This document shows positions 1 through 9,467 of a DNA stretch of 64,000 bases, piece by piece; the first letter of the stretch is position 1; the number at the start of each line of letters is the position of its first letter. Location of the stretch: contig NZ_CP021659.1 of NCBI RefSeq assembly GCF_003122425.1, forward strand, positions 1,674,001 through 1,738,000, written 5' to 3'. Source of the DNA: Candidatus Fukatsuia symbiotica (GTDB lineage: Bacteria; Pseudomonadota; Gammaproteobacteria; Enterobacterales; Enterobacteriaceae). Under the pieces are notes generated by a model, which worked only from the letters and a program-made list of their open reading frames with translations, was not told where the DNA came from and did not search any database. The translations under genes and the position numbers were made by a program.

Positions 1-258
1 GGTGGATTTGTAGGTAATACCATCGGGGGTGGCAGAGGACAAAGCTTAGCGACAGCAGCGGGCGCGGTTGCCGGGGGTGTTGCGGGTCAAGGAATACAGA
101 GCAAACTAAATAGCACTAAAGGTGTGCAACTAGAAATTCGTAAAGATGACCGCACTACAATTTCAGTGGTACAAAAACAAGGTACAAGCAAATTTAGTGT
201 GGGTCAACGTGTCATGTTAGTTGGCAACGGTAGCAATATCACTGTTAGCCCGCGTTAA
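1..258 (+). CDS. slyB: SlyB outer-membrane lipoprotein, C-terminal part
   Basis: The reading frame is open from the window edge to TAA at 256-258 and gives 85 residues, so the N-terminus and lipobox lie outside the window. It starts with a glycine-rich stretch typical of the glycine-zipper segment (GGFVGNTIGGG, AGAVAGGVAGQG). It ends with the SlyB tail (VQLEIRKDD, VVQKQG, FSVGQRVMLVGNGS, TVSPR). SlyB is a small lipoprotein of the outer membrane linked to envelope integrity and PhoP regulation in enterics. It converges on slyA, the arrangement known in E. coli and Yersinia. Recognised from family memory, with high certainty. Confidence 0.9.
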   Translation, partial: GGFVGNTIGGGRGQSLATAAGAVAGGVAGQGIQSKLNSTKGVQLEIRKDDRTTISVVQKQGTSKFSVGQRVMLVGNGSNITVSPR

Positions 259-270
259 TTATTCCACTAA

Positions 271-302
271 TAAAAAAGCCGGGATTTCAAATGAAACCCG
301 GC
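271..302 (-). terminator. Rho-independent terminator of slyA
   Basis: GCCGGG and CCCGGC arms extended by TTTC/GAAA (one bulge) form a hairpin. On the minus strand it is followed by a run of T, so it ends slyA transcription. It lies between the convergent slyB and slyA genes. Confidence 0.75.
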
Positions 303-340
303 GTGCTGTCGTGCTGTAAACAAATAAGTAGATTTTTTTG

Positions 341-784
341 TTACTTGTCATTTTTCACGGTCTGTAATTTCCCAACATTGCTCTCAAGTATCCCAATTAC
401 CTCTAGTAGCCGCTTAACATCCTCTTGTGGCATATCGACGAGGATCTCCTCGTCCATTTTTCTGATGATATCATCAGCCTGCTCAATAATCGGCTTTGCC
501 TTATCAGTCAACGATATCTTTTTAGCACGGCGATCATTGGAACAAATATGCCGTTCTATTAATCCTTTTTCTTCCAACTGATCCAAAGTACGGACGAGTG
601 AAGGTTGTTCAATACCGATAGTCTTCGCAAGTTGTATCTGAGACGGTGCTTCGCCTAAACTACGAATATTAGATAACGTAACCCAATGGGATTGAGTCAG
701 CCCCTGTGGTTTTAGCTTATCATCGATTCTCGTCCGCCACTGACGAACTAATCGTGCTAAATCAGATCCTAATGTCGATTCCAC
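341..784 (-). CDS. slyA: MarR-family transcriptional regulator SlyA
   Basis: The 147-residue protein has the usual SlyA length. Its N-terminal dimerisation helix ([16 protein letters not shown]) is followed by the winged helix: [12 protein letters not shown], the recognition region [21 protein letters not shown] and the wing [16 protein letters not shown]. SlyA is a cytoplasmic DNA-binding protein that counters H-NS silencing and controls virulence or host-interaction genes in Salmonella and Yersinia. The gene converges with slyB, as in relatives. In this genome it is a candidate regulator for acquired effector or toxin genes, but nothing in the sequence proves that link. Confidence 0.93.
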   Translation of the reverse strand: MESTLGSDLARLVRQWRTRIDDKLKPQGLTQSHWVTLSNIRSLGEAPSQIQLAKTIGIEQPSLVRTLDQLEEKGLIERHICSNDRRAKKISLTDKAKPIIEQADDIIRKMDEEILVDMPQEDVKRLLEVIGILESNVGKLQTVKNDK

Positions 785-1293
785 CTGCTTCTCCTTATAA
801 TTAGCGTGCTAGCATAATTCCCAGAGTCCAATCTCTTTTGAGTAAATCACATTAAAAATATAAATGTATATATACTGCTAATTTCATGCTTAAGCAATCA
901 ATATAGTGAATACATAGCTACAACGAGATACCTGTTTAGGTTAAATATAGTAAAAATTACTCCCATCTAGAGTATATCGCCTCTGACATTCACTCCTATT
1001 GGACTCACTTTTCCGCGCTGCTATCTACTATTTCCGTCGTTTAAATATGGATAAACCCACGGCCGACTATAATATCACTCTCCAAATTTATGATCAGTTG
1101 GCAAGAATAGTAGTTCATGATAATCAATTGGCCACTAAAGCAAAGCTGATTATTGCGATTACACTGCAGTTTAACCGAGTCATCCTGGAAAAGTAACACC
1201 AATGTTCTTAAAAAATTAAGTACGTTGTACCTAAAAAACCAGCCACACATAATTACAACGGTTACTACAACACGTCACCGTTGCAACACAGAG
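785..1293. other. Intergenic region between mppA and slyA, no gene seen
   Basis: About 500 bases, AT-rich, holding the slyA upstream region. Short open frames on both strands (for example 999-1196) have no recognisable protein character, and no convincing ribosome site precedes them. Nothing else is supported here. Confidence 0.5.
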
Positions 1294-2910
1294 TCAATGC
1301 TTCAACACATACATGGTGCGACTATAAGACATATCTTGCGGATTCGTTATCGGATACCCTTTAAGCCACGGCTTAATCAAACGCCCGTTGGTATATTGAT
1401 AGATGGGAGCAATGGGTGCTTGCTCCGCAATAATCTCTTCGGCTTTATTATAATCATCGTTCAAGGCGACACTGTTTGTCTGCATACTGGCATCGTTCAA
1501 AACATGATCATACTCAGCATCTTTAAATTTAGCAATATTGCCGCTGTGGGTTGAAGTTAACAACGATAAGAAGGTCGATGGTTCATTATAATCACCGATC
1601 CAGGAGGAGCTTATTACGTCAAATTTACTGCTATTACGGCTATCAATATAGGTTTTCCATTCCTGGTTGATCAATTTAACCTCCACTCCCAGCTTTTTAC
1701 GCCACATGGAAGCGATAGCAATCGCTAACTTTTTATTATTCTCTGAAGAATTATACAATAACGACAGTTTTAATGGATGACTAGCACTATAACCCGCAGC
1801 ATACATCAATGCCTTAGCCTGTTCATCCAGCTCTTCTTGATCATGTTGTTGCAAAAAACCTTTTGTGATTTGGCAACCATTAGTCACATCAGGCGTAAAA
1901 TTGTAGGCAGGTTTTTCACCGGTACCTAACATTTTCTCAGCAATAATCTTACGATTTATCGAATATGACAGTGCTTTACGCACCCTGGCATCATCGGTCG
2001 GTGTTCTCTGGGTATTGAAAGCATAATAATAAATTCCCAGTTGATCAGGCGTATATACTTGATCAGGAATATCTTGCATCAATTTATGGTACATATGTTT
2101 CGGGAAAGATTCGGTAATATCGATATCATTAGCTTGATAACGTTGAGCTGCATAAGATTCCTGATTGATTGGAATAAAAGTCACTTTAGTCAATACAGTA
2201 TGACTGTGATCCCAATAATAGTTATTAGGAACCAAAACCAACCTTTCATTCACTACGCGATCTTGCAACCTAAATGCACCATTACCCACTAAATTACCGA
2301 CTTTAATCCAATCAGTACCATATCTTTCTACTGTTGCCGGATGCACTGGAAACATACTGAAATTTGCCAATAGACGAGTAAAATAAGGCACTGGCCTGTT
2401 GAGATGTACCTTCAAGATACGTTTATCTATCGCAATAACACCCAGTTTTTCTACTGGTAATTGACCGGCAATAATCTGTTTCGCATTATCGAGGCCAGCC
2501 AGTTGAGCATACCAAGATAAAGGAGAAACATTTTTTGGATCAACCAAACGACGCCAGCTATAAACAAAATCATTAGCAACCACAGGATCACCATTAGACC
2601 AGCGAGCATTTTTGCGTAACGTAAAGATGTAGGTTTGATTATCCGCCGTGTGCCATCTCTCGGCGACACCCGGGATAATATTGCCATCAGCATCCTGATT
2701 AACCAAACCTTCAAACAAATCATGTATAACATGCGCTTCCGGCAAGCCGACCCCTTTGATCGGATCAAGAGAAACGGGTTCATTCTTAATATGACGCATA
2801 ATTTCCTGTTTCTCAGCTAACAGGGTGCCCGGTGGAATATTAGCAGCCGTTGCAAAATTCAAACATGCCGTGATCAAAGTGGCGTACAACAGATAACAAA
2901 AACATCGCAT
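1294..2910 (-). CDS. mppA: Periplasmic murein-tripeptide-binding protein MppA
   Basis: This 538-residue solute-binding protein of the SBP_bac_5 (OppA/MppA) family has a signal peptide of about 22 residues ending ATA-A. The sequence follows E. coli MppA closely: LAEKQEIMRHIKNEPVSLDP, DLFEGLVNQ, DFVYSWRRLVDP, INQESYAAQRY, NQEWKTYIDSR, GDYNEPSTFLSLLTSTHSG and the tail TNGRLIKPWLKGYPI. MppA binds the cell-wall peptide L-Ala-D-Glu-mDAP and passes it to the Opp permease for recycling. No opp transporter genes adjoin it. Length and frame are complete, so it looks functional. Confidence 0.92.
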   Translation of the reverse strand: MRCFCYLLYATLITACLNFATAANIPPGTLLAEKQEIMRHIKNEPVSLDPIKGVGLPEAHVIHDLFEGLVNQDADGNIIPGVAERWHTADNQTYIFTLRKNARWSNGDPVVANDFVYSWRRLVDPKNVSPLSWYAQLAGLDNAKQIIAGQLPVEKLGVIAIDKRILKVHLNRPVPYFTRLLANFSMFPVHPATVERYGTDWIKVGNLVGNGAFRLQDRVVNERLVLVPNNYYWDHSHTVLTKVTFIPINQESYAAQRYQANDIDITESFPKHMYHKLMQDIPDQVYTPDQLGIYYYAFNTQRTPTDDARVRKALSYSINRKIIAEKMLGTGEKPAYNFTPDVTNGCQITKGFLQQHDQEELDEQAKALMYAAGYSASHPLKLSLLYNSSENNKKLAIAIASMWRKKLGVEVKLINQEWKTYIDSRNSSKFDVISSSWIGDYNEPSTFLSLLTSTHSGNIAKFKDAEYDHVLNDASMQTNSVALNDDYNKAEEIIAEQAPIAPIYQYTNGRLIKPWLKGYPITNPQDMSYSRTMYVLKH

Positions 2911-3686
2911 ATTCGATAACCTTACTTTTGTTAATTTATAGCAAATAAAGAAAAATCAGCATCTACTGCTGCTAGCCTAGCATTTCTGTGACAGCTAGGC
3001 TATTGCTATTAATATGTATAATACATTGAAAAACTAATCTGTCATTAATAAGAAAGAAAATTATGATAATAAAATCGGTAATGGGTTAATCCACTACCGA
3101 AATGTTTTTACATGAAAATATGAAAGAAATATACCCTCTGGCTACTTAATCATATTAGCGTAAATAAAATCCATTTAAAAATAAACAATAACGATTGCTC
3201 CAAATTATAGAGCATGTACTATTATAATAATTTTAATTATTGTAATAGTACGCAAATGGACATGCTATTTATTATCTAACGAATTTTTAACGCTATACTT
3301 ATCACGAGCTAGATTAAATAATAAAATTTTTATTTTAAATAGCCATTTAATTATTTAGCTTTATTTTATGAAAATAATTTTTTTACAAGAGAAAAATACA
3401 TAATATTAAATCGATATTAATTTTTAATGACACATTATGTCATTTTTTTGTGTAGACTTAATTAAAAATCAACAATAATAAAATTATTTTATTATTGTTA
3501 GTTAGGATAGTTGCAAGCACAGAGATTTTATACCTACTTCTAGCCAACAACAAATATGGCCTTTATCATACTTATTCCGTCCATGCCCTGGCAGGTAGGT
3601 TGTAATATACCGTAACGGAACTGGATCGTAATCATAACGAAAACAGGTTCTGTCGAAGCCCCAATAAATTAAGGAAGGACAGAAAA
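2911..3686. other. Long AT-rich intergenic region with a strong hairpin
   Basis: 776 bases with no credible gene. At 3216-3251 there is a near-perfect inverted repeat: a 17-base stem with one mismatch (arms starting GTACTATTA) and a 2-base loop, flanked by AGCAT/ATGCT further out. Very AT-rich tracts follow. A Shine-Dalgarno AAGGAAGGA stands at 3671-3679, ahead of the amidase gene. Confidence 0.5.
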
Positions 3687-4472
3687 ATGATAGCGATTGA
3701 TAATAATTCTTACCGTTCAAAAGGGTTTAATAGCCGAAAAGGTAGCCAAGTGCGTTTTTTGGTTATGCATTATACCGCTTCAAATTTTTTAGCTTCTGTC
3801 TCCGCATTAACCGGGCAATCGGTGAGTGTGCATTATCTTGTGCCAAATCCTGTGGATCCCACCTATATCAGTACAAGGTTTAAGGAGCTGAAGATTTTTA
3901 ACTTGGTTGATGAAAAAGAACGCGCCTGGCATGCCGGTGTGAGTGCCTGGGAGAATCACACTAATCTCAATAATAGTACAATTGGGATTGAGATTGTTAA
4001 TGAGGCTTCAGAGATTAGAGGTGTATTTACTTTCCTTCCTTACAATGATGCTCAAATTGAGGCCGTTAAACAGTTAGCACTGAGTATCCTGCAACGTTAT
4101 CCGGATATTTCACCTACTCATGTTGTGGGTCATTCTGATATTTCCCTAGGGCGCAAAAGTGATCCGGGTGCAACATTTCCATGGTTTAAACTTTATGAAG
4201 CAGGCATTGGGGCTTGGCATGATGCGACAACAAAGTGCCAATATATTGATCAATATAGAAAAACATCACCATCGAAGGAAACCACCTTAGCACTTTTTAA
4301 AAAATACGGTTACAACGTGAGTCAAGCGACCACACCAGAAGGGTTTAAAGCGCTAGTCCGAGCATTTCAGTTGCATTTCCGCCCGTATAATTATGACGGC
4401 GTGATGGATATAGAAACCAGCGCAATATTGGCCGCACTGGTAGAAAAATATTTCCCACAACCAAGAGATTGA
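3687..4472 (+). CDS. amiD: AmiD-like N-acetylmuramoyl-L-alanine amidase without a signal peptide
   Basis: This 261-residue Amidase_2 (AmpD/AmiD zinc amidase) protein cleaves the bond between N-acetylmuramic acid and L-alanine. The catalytic core is visible: zinc His in VMHYTA (near residue 28), SVHYLVP, AWHAGVSAW, GIEIVNE, and the second zinc site VVGHSDISLGRKSDPG. A C-terminal peptidoglycan-binding-like part follows (GFKALVRAFQLHFRP). E. coli AmiD is an outer-membrane lipoprotein of similar length, but here the protein begins MIAIDNNSYRS with a good upstream ribosome site and no lipobox or signal. The enzyme may therefore stay in the cytoplasm, or use another export route. Confidence 0.82.
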   Translation: MIAIDNNSYRSKGFNSRKGSQVRFLVMHYTASNFLASVSALTGQSVSVHYLVPNPVDPTYISTRFKELKIFNLVDEKERAWHAGVSAWENHTNLNNSTIGIEIVNEASEIRGVFTFLPYNDAQIEAVKQLALSILQRYPDISPTHVVGHSDISLGRKSDPGATFPWFKLYEAGIGAWHDATTKCQYIDQYRKTSPSKETTLALFKKYGYNVSQATTPEGFKALVRAFQLHFRPYNYDGVMDIETSAILAALVEKYFPQPRD

Positions 4473-4543
4473 TGAACTTGAATTAATCATTAGACCTCTT
4501 GCATGACCCTCGTTCATTAGGTGAAGTCAAGGTATAGGATCAC

Positions 4544-4575
4544 AATATAATTAATTATTAATAATTAATTATATT
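4544..4575. repeat. Perfect 32-bp palindrome
   Basis: Two 16-base arms (first arm AATATAATTAATTATT) are exact reverse complements with no spacer, downstream of the amidase gene. It consists only of A and T, so it could be a weak terminator, a hairpin-forming site or low-complexity coincidence. Confidence 0.6.
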
Positions 4576-4717
4576 ACATTAAAAATTAGCTAATACAATG
4601 CCACGGGTCTTATGCCATTCTTATCTTCATTACCCAAACGCTGACCTTTTAAAAAATCAATTCACTTATCTTTATTATTATATTTGCTTGCAGATAGGCT
4701 AAATAAGGAAATAATTT

Positions 4718-5020
4718 ATGACAACTGAAACAAGTTCAACAGAATCTATAAATATACCCCTTTTCCTAGAAAAAATTTATTGCGATATATTCGGTAATAA
4801 ATATATAAAAGATATTCTTCAGTGTGCACCAGTGCCCCGATCTGTTTTTTATTTTGTTGAAATACCCACCACAGAAGACAAAAAAAAATTTTGCTTAATT
4901 TTCAAAAAATGTTTGAAGGAGACATCCTCTTGATAAGGAATTACTTGCAAAAATAGAATAATTACTGAAATAGGTCAGCCAAAAACGTGAAGAAATTATC
5001 CAATCTTCCTTCCAAAGTAT
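4718..5020 (+). pseudogene. Decayed small gene of unknown function cut by IS630
   Basis: A good ribosome site (AAGGAAATAATTT) precedes an ATG at 4718 and an open frame of 71 codons ending at 4933. I do not recognise the product (mixed charged/hydrophobic, no membrane helix). After the stop, the +1 frame continues in similar style (DKELLAKIE, stop, LLK, stop, VSQKREEIIQSSFQSI) up to the IS630 end. This suggests a longer helical protein broken by a frame change and two nonsense codons. The downstream part of the gene is missing. Function unknown; call of a real gene is moderate. Confidence 0.35.
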
Positions 5021-5024
5021 AGCG

Positions 5025-5898
5025 TAGGCTGTATAAATTGATGTATAATTTCAAGATGACTTATCCATTAAAATTTCGCCAACATGTATTGGCTATTAAA
5101 GAGCAAGAAAAGCTTACATATGCCCAAACGGCCACACGTTTTTGTATTGGGACCGCAAGTCTGATGCGCTGGGCTAAACGAATAGAACCTTGTCTGACAC
5201 GTGATAAACCCGCCAGTAAAATAGCTCGAGCGGCGTTGATTCTTGATGTGGAAACCTACCCTGACGCGTCTCAATACGAGCGAGCCCAACGTATGGGAGT
5301 GAGCGCTAGAGGTATCTGCCATGCGTTGAAACGGGCAGGGTTTAGCTATAAAAAAAACATTTTATCATCCAAAAGCCAACGCCCAATCCCGAGAAGATTT
5401 TCAGGTCAAGATCCAGGCCTATGAAGCCAGCGAGACCCCTATTATTTACGTTGATGAAAGCGGTTTTGCTCATGACATGCCCCGCCTCTACGGCTATTGA
5501 GCTAAAGGTAAGCGGTGTTACGGTCAACATGATTGGCACGCTAAAGCACGTACCAATGTCATTGGCGCTCAGCTTAACGGAAAATTAACCACCGTTTGTG
5601 CCTTTGAATACAATATCAATAGCGATATTTTTCATGCGTGGGTAACCCAAGACTGACTGCCAAAAATCCCTCAAGGGGCTGTTATCGTGATGGATAATGT
5701 GAGCTTTCACAAACGCCAGGATATCCAGTCTACTATACAAAAATCTGGTTTTATTCTGGAATATCTCCCGACGTATTCTCCTGACCTCAACCCGATTGAG
5801 CACAAATGGGCTCAGGCTAAAGCCCTTCGTAGGAAACGACAATGCGATATCGACACTCTCTTTTCTGACCCTTTATTTTGAATCAATTTATACGGCTA
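5025..5898 (+). mobile_element. IS630-family insertion sequence, degraded (copy 1)
   Basis: The terminal inverted repeat is about 16 bases (left GGCTGTATAAATTGAT at 5027-5042, right arm 5882-5897, 14 of 16 matching). TA dinucleotides lie at both outer ends, as expected for the TA target of IS630. It carries one transposase gene split over two frames plus two nonsense codons, so it cannot move by itself. It differs clearly in sequence from the IS630 copy at 41891-44347. Confidence 0.8.
5056..5881 (+). pseudogene. IS630-family transposase, broken
   Basis: The N-terminal helix-turn-helix half runs from MTYPLKFRQ to about 5350. A run of eight A after TAT (TAT AAA AAA AAC) is where the coding switches to the +1 frame (TFYHPKAN...). 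That half continues with the DDE catalytic domain: YVDESGF, VIVMDNVSFHK, LPTYSPDLNPIEHKWA. Two in-frame TGA codons interrupt the second half (after MPRLYGY and after HAWVTQD). The A8 frame switch matches the second IS630 copy and may be a normal family frameshift signal; the nonsense codons are decay. Confidence 0.8.
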
Positions 5899-6012
5899 CA
5901 GCCATAGTGGTAAGACACCAACAACCTGGAGCGTCTACTCTCCCACTTTTATTGCTCACAGCCTGACTGCCTTGCCAGAATTCGACTTAAACTGACCTGA
6001 GTTCGGGATAAG

Positions 6013-7219
6013 CCCAGGGCGGGATTCCACTTTGCTAATTTTTTAACCAAAAATAAGTTTACTACGAAAATCGGCTGACCAGGCGGCACGTCTACGTTTA
6101 CTGGCAATACTATCTTGTTTACCTTTGTGCTGTTTAATCACACCCAACGCGACGCGATTGAAAAGAGCGACATGGGCTGCTCCATCCGGAGCTTTTATCA
6201 AGAGTTCATCTTCTCTAAACACCACATCCAATACCCAGTGAAGTTGATTTTCTATCCCCCAATGCAGCCGAATTGCCTGTGCCGCTTGTTCTGCATTCAG
6301 CGGTAATGAGCTGACATACCAACGTGACCGACAGTGGGTGACATTATTTTTTGTTCGTTCACTAGCGACCTCAATGAAAGTACGAATGGTAGGCCATTTC
6401 GCTTTTAATTCATTGGGTAATTCCGCATTAATTTGCATAACCGTACGTTTTTCTATCCGGCCATGCCCCTGATTAGTCTGCGTATATTCGTGCAATTTAT
6501 CGCTATCATAGGCAAAAGCAAATTGCTGTTTTACCTGTTCAAACAGCTTCTTTTGAGTCGCTTTAAGCTGCACCACAAAATTGCCTTTACGTTGCGTGAT
6601 AAGTGATGAAGTTGAGGTTTGGCAATGCAATGAATCGAGCGTCACAATAGCATTATCCAGCGCTAACGCGTCAATGCTCTGACGGGCTAATTCTCCTTCT
6701 TTTCCCTTATTGTTCGCCGCTTTTTGATAAAGCGTAATACCAGCATCAACATCATAGGCACTCACCACATGCAGCGCAGTGCAAATCTCTTCAGACCAGG
6801 TTCTCCGCAAGGTTTTACCGTCGATGGCGAGCAACGTCTTACCGGCTCGTTGGCGTCGTTCGTTAATCCATAAAAACAAGGATTGAATCAACAAATTTGT
6901 ATCTAATGCATTGATGATTTTAGCAATACAATGACGACGTGGGCTCCCACCATGATAAGAGCCATATTTTTTTAGCCAATCGAGCTGAGCTTCGCCAAAA
7001 TCCTGGATGGATTTCCATCCCGAGGCCCCACTTAACACGGCGGCAAAAAACAGGAAAATAACATCGAGCAGGTGATGTTTGATATTAATATCTTTACGCG
7101 GGTCAGGGATCAGGGCTAATTGCTTTAAAATACTCATGATTACATATTCTTTAGGATACATAATATTATGAGCTTACTGCCTATTATTAGTTCACATTAA
7201 AGTGGGATCCCGCCCTGGG
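6013..7219 (-). mobile_element. ISAs1-family insertion sequence
   Basis: The terminal inverted repeats are 21 bases (6013-6033 CCCAGGGCGGGATTCCACTTT; 7199-7219) with one mismatch. They enclose one intact transposase gene. Similar GGATAA bases occur just outside both ends (GGGATAAG left, GATAAACC right), compatible with a target duplication of about 8-10 bases. The intact gene and clean ends make it the least decayed mobile element in the window. Confidence 0.85.
6043..7161 (-). CDS. ISAs1-family transposase
   Basis: The 372-residue DDE transposase is full length. The N-terminal family domain (LALIPDPRKDINIKHHLLD, VLSGASGWKSIQDFG) is followed by the DDE core: LLAIDGKTLRRT, AIVTLDSLHCQ and HWGIENQLHWVLDVVFRED. 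It resembles the H-repeat-associated proteins of E. coli. The true start is probably the internal Met of MSILKQLALIPDPR at about 7137, which matches the family N-terminus; the upstream Met adds eight residues. No frame breaks are seen. Confidence 0.92.
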   Translation of the reverse strand: MYPKEYVIMSILKQLALIPDPRKDINIKHHLLDVIFLFFAAVLSGASGWKSIQDFGEAQLDWLKKYGSYHGGSPRRHCIAKIINALDTNLLIQSLFLWINERRQRAGKTLLAIDGKTLRRTWSEEICTALHVVSAYDVDAGITLYQKAANNKGKEGELARQSIDALALDNAIVTLDSLHCQTSTSSLITQRKGNFVVQLKATQKKLFEQVKQQFAFAYDSDKLHEYTQTNQGHGRIEKRTVMQINAELPNELKAKWPTIRTFIEVASERTKNNVTHCRSRWYVSSLPLNAEQAAQAIRLHWGIENQLHWVLDVVFREDELLIKAPDGAAHVALFNRVALGVIKQHKGKQDSIASKRRRAAWSADFRSKLIFG

Positions 7220-7444
7220 GATAAACCGACTATTTTATAATGTGACGATATTTGCACAATGCAGAGCTAATTTTGGTTTGGATGGTGTAAAGCAGGCAGC
7301 GCCGATGCCGCCGAGTAAGTTGACGATAAAACTCTGTGGTGAGCGGTGACGAGTCTGATCTATTTGGCACATATTTTTTAGTTGTTCAAAAACGGTTTCA
7401 ACCAATGACCGTTTACGCAAAAGGGCGTTATCAAACGCCGTGTG

Positions 7445-8655
7445 CTCGACAGATACCGTCTTGATTACGTCTTTGCAAGCGCTATTTTTGTATCAAAAGG
7501 GAGACCTGATTTCAGCACGCCATAGGCCAGTTGGAGTAATTTACGCATTGCAGCACAGACACCGACTTTTCCCCCTTTATTTCGTTTTACCCATCGTTTC
7601 CATTGAGATTTTATTATTGGGTTGTAAGTGATGGAGCTAAGGGCTGGCATATATAGCGCTTTTCTGAGTTCTGTACACCCGACTTTTGAGAGGCGGCTAC
7701 GCCCTTTAAATGCACCTGATTCGCACAGTTTCGGATTAAGCCCTGCGTAGGCGACCACTTGCTTGCTGCTAGTAAATTTTGATACATCACCGACAAACGC
7801 CAATAAAGTGGCACTCAATATTTCGCCTATACCAGGAATACTCTCCAAGAGATGCTTATTCTTTTTCAGCCCGGGGGAGTTATTAATATGCTCTTTAATT
7901 TTCTGTTTTATCTCGACAATTTGTTTTTCTAATGCACAGATACTGTCTGTCAAAAAAGGCTGGACTATTTCATCTGCCCCCTCTTTTCGGTTACATTCCA
8001 TCTGTTTCATTTCGACTAAATGATTAAGACGACGTATCAGTGCCATAAGCTGACGTTCATTTAACGGGGCGGGAAACCAGCGTGCTGGCGAATAAAGCGC
8101 GCAATAACGCGCAATCATCTTCGCATCCCCTTGGTCCGTTTTGTTACGACTCAGCTCACTTTGAGCAAAGGCATGAATGCGGGCGGGGGTTTCCACACTG
8201 ACCTCAATCCCGTTATCCACCAAAAAAGTGGCCAGTGGCACACTGTAATGGCTGGTTGCTTCCAGGCAAATGTGGCAGTCACCGTAAGGAAGTAGCCACT
8301 TCAGCAAGTCGCTAAAACCGGATGGGGTATTGTTAAACACTTTTGTTTTATATTTTTTTCTTTCAATCCAGACAGCCACATCGAACTTTAATTTTGCTAT
8401 ATCAATACCGACGGGGGTTTTGTCCATCAGATACACTCCAGACATGACAGTAAAAATCAGAGAATTCGCCAAGATCATCCTTATAAATACGTGCTCGAAG
8501 CACAAGATACCGTTCGGTCTTGAAGGCGATGATGAATATGTCACCGGGGTTTTATCTGTCTTACAAGCTTTAAAGCTTAAGGCTTCATTCAAACTCACCG
8601 CTGACATCCCAATGATCAGTTGGGGATCATTATCCTTTCAAAGCTAATAATCAAG
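7445..8655 (-). mobile_element. IS110/IS1111-type element inserted in IS982
   Basis: The boundaries are set where the IS982 protein match stops (after RRNMKP near 8660) and resumes (near 7445). IS110-type elements lack long terminal repeats and often make no target duplication, so exact ends cannot be read. The non-coding stretch 8430-8650 upstream of the transposase holds a hairpin (8483-8511) that recurs at 63154-63183. Confidence 0.6.
7465..8427 (-). CDS. IS110/IS1111-family transposase (DEDD)
   Basis: Start chosen at the internal ATG of MDKTPVGIDIAKLKFDVAVW (8427), the family N-terminus. The frame is open upstream to 8607, but that part is not protein-like for the family. The 320-residue product has the DEDD catalytic N-terminus (GIDIAK, CLEATSHYSVPLA, RNKTDQGDAKMIARYC), a coiled-coil middle, and the C-terminal transposase_20 domain (LESIPGIGEILSATLLAFVGD, KQVVAYAGLNP, RLSKVGCTELRKALY). 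It is complete and probably active. Confidence 0.9.
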   Translation of the reverse strand: MDKTPVGIDIAKLKFDVAVWIERKKYKTKVFNNTPSGFSDLLKWLLPYGDCHICLEATSHYSVPLATFLVDNGIEVSVETPARIHAFAQSELSRNKTDQGDAKMIARYCALYSPARWFPAPLNERQLMALIRRLNHLVEMKQMECNRKEGADEIVQPFLTDSICALEKQIVEIKQKIKEHINNSPGLKKNKHLLESIPGIGEILSATLLAFVGDVSKFTSSKQVVAYAGLNPKLCESGAFKGRSRLSKVGCTELRKALYMPALSSITYNPIIKSQWKRWVKRNKGGKVGVCAAMRKLLQLAYGVLKSGLPFDTKIALAKT

Positions 8656-9467
8656 ATATAAGGCTTCATGTTGCGACGAACTCGAGTGTTCAAGGCGCCT
8701 CCCTTTTCTTTCAGCTGTTGTAACAATGTGTTAGAAATATCTCCTTTATCTGCATAAAGCTGGCCAAAAAGCCCTGTGACCAAGTCAGGAAGGGGTTTTC
8801 TATCGTCACCATTCCCACGGGTTAAACGAATACTGAGTAGTTCTCCCCGATGCTTATCGCAAACGGCAAGCGGCGTGGAATCGACAATAGAGAACCCTGA
8901 ACATTCGCCCTTAACTGTGTCAAAGAAAGCATAAAGCGCCATTGCACAGCGGGTAAGGAGTTCAATACAGCGAGAATAAGAGGGAAAGGTTGGAAATTCA
9001 GCCCTGAGATGCTGACACACATGATGAAGATAGAATGATTTGAACTGGCGATAACGAATTGGATGGAACAATACCACTAGCGTCATCAGCTCTGCCAAAG
9101 AAAGAGAACTGGCACGGATACGCCGCTTGGACCCATCAGGAGCTTTGCATTGAGTAGTGGCTCAAATTTTTTGCAAAAATCATCCATTAAGCAATAAAGT
9201 TCGGTAATATCGTTCATGAGTGTCTCGCTATTTCGTGATGAATAATGTCCGCAAACATCATTATCTTGAAGTACGAGGCACTTATCTCTTCTTGAGCAAA
9301 AAATTAGAGAAAATAAACGTCAATTCCTTATCCCTGAACATCGCTAAGAGCAGAACACTTTTATCACGGCTTCCAACATCGTAATTAAGGTTGTTTCTGT
9401 GGTATTCTTAGCCAAAGTTAAGCTGTTAACAGCAACTCGTATCACATTAATATATAGAGGTACCAAT

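Larger units (their letters stand above)
7235..9217 (-). pseudogene. IS982-family transposase, split by an IS110-type insertion
   Basis: The N-terminal part begins at 9217 (MNDITELYCLMDDFCKKFEP) and shifts frame near 9140. It continues as LAELMTLVVLFHPIRYRQFK, IVDSTPLAVC, LTRGNGDDRKPLPDLV, YADKGDIS and RRNMKP to about 8660. The C-terminal part reappears at 7445-7235 as FDNALLRKRSLVETVFEQLKN and SPQSFIVNLLGGIGA. Together these are one IS982 transposase. The gene between them is the IS110-type transposase on the same strand. Confidence 0.85.
6001..9339 (-). mobile_element. IS982-family element carrying two nested insertions
   Basis: The transposase gene at 7235-9217 is interrupted by an IS110-type element, and an ISAs1 element sits at its 3' end. 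Possible IS982 termini are GTTCGGGATAA at 6001-6011 and its inverted counterpart at 9328-9339 (TTATCCCTGAAC, one extra base). These end positions are inferred from that short match only. The internal arrangement (IS982 broken by two other IS) is well supported by the protein fragments. Confidence 0.5.

Noticed and set aside
999..1196. 65-codon plus-strand ORF between slyA and mppA
   Set aside because: No ribosome site, no family resemblance, overlaps antisense frames; treated as chance.
4718..4933. 71-residue ORF as an intact gene
   Set aside because: The reading continues in another frame with two stops up to the IS630 end, so it is listed as a decayed gene instead.
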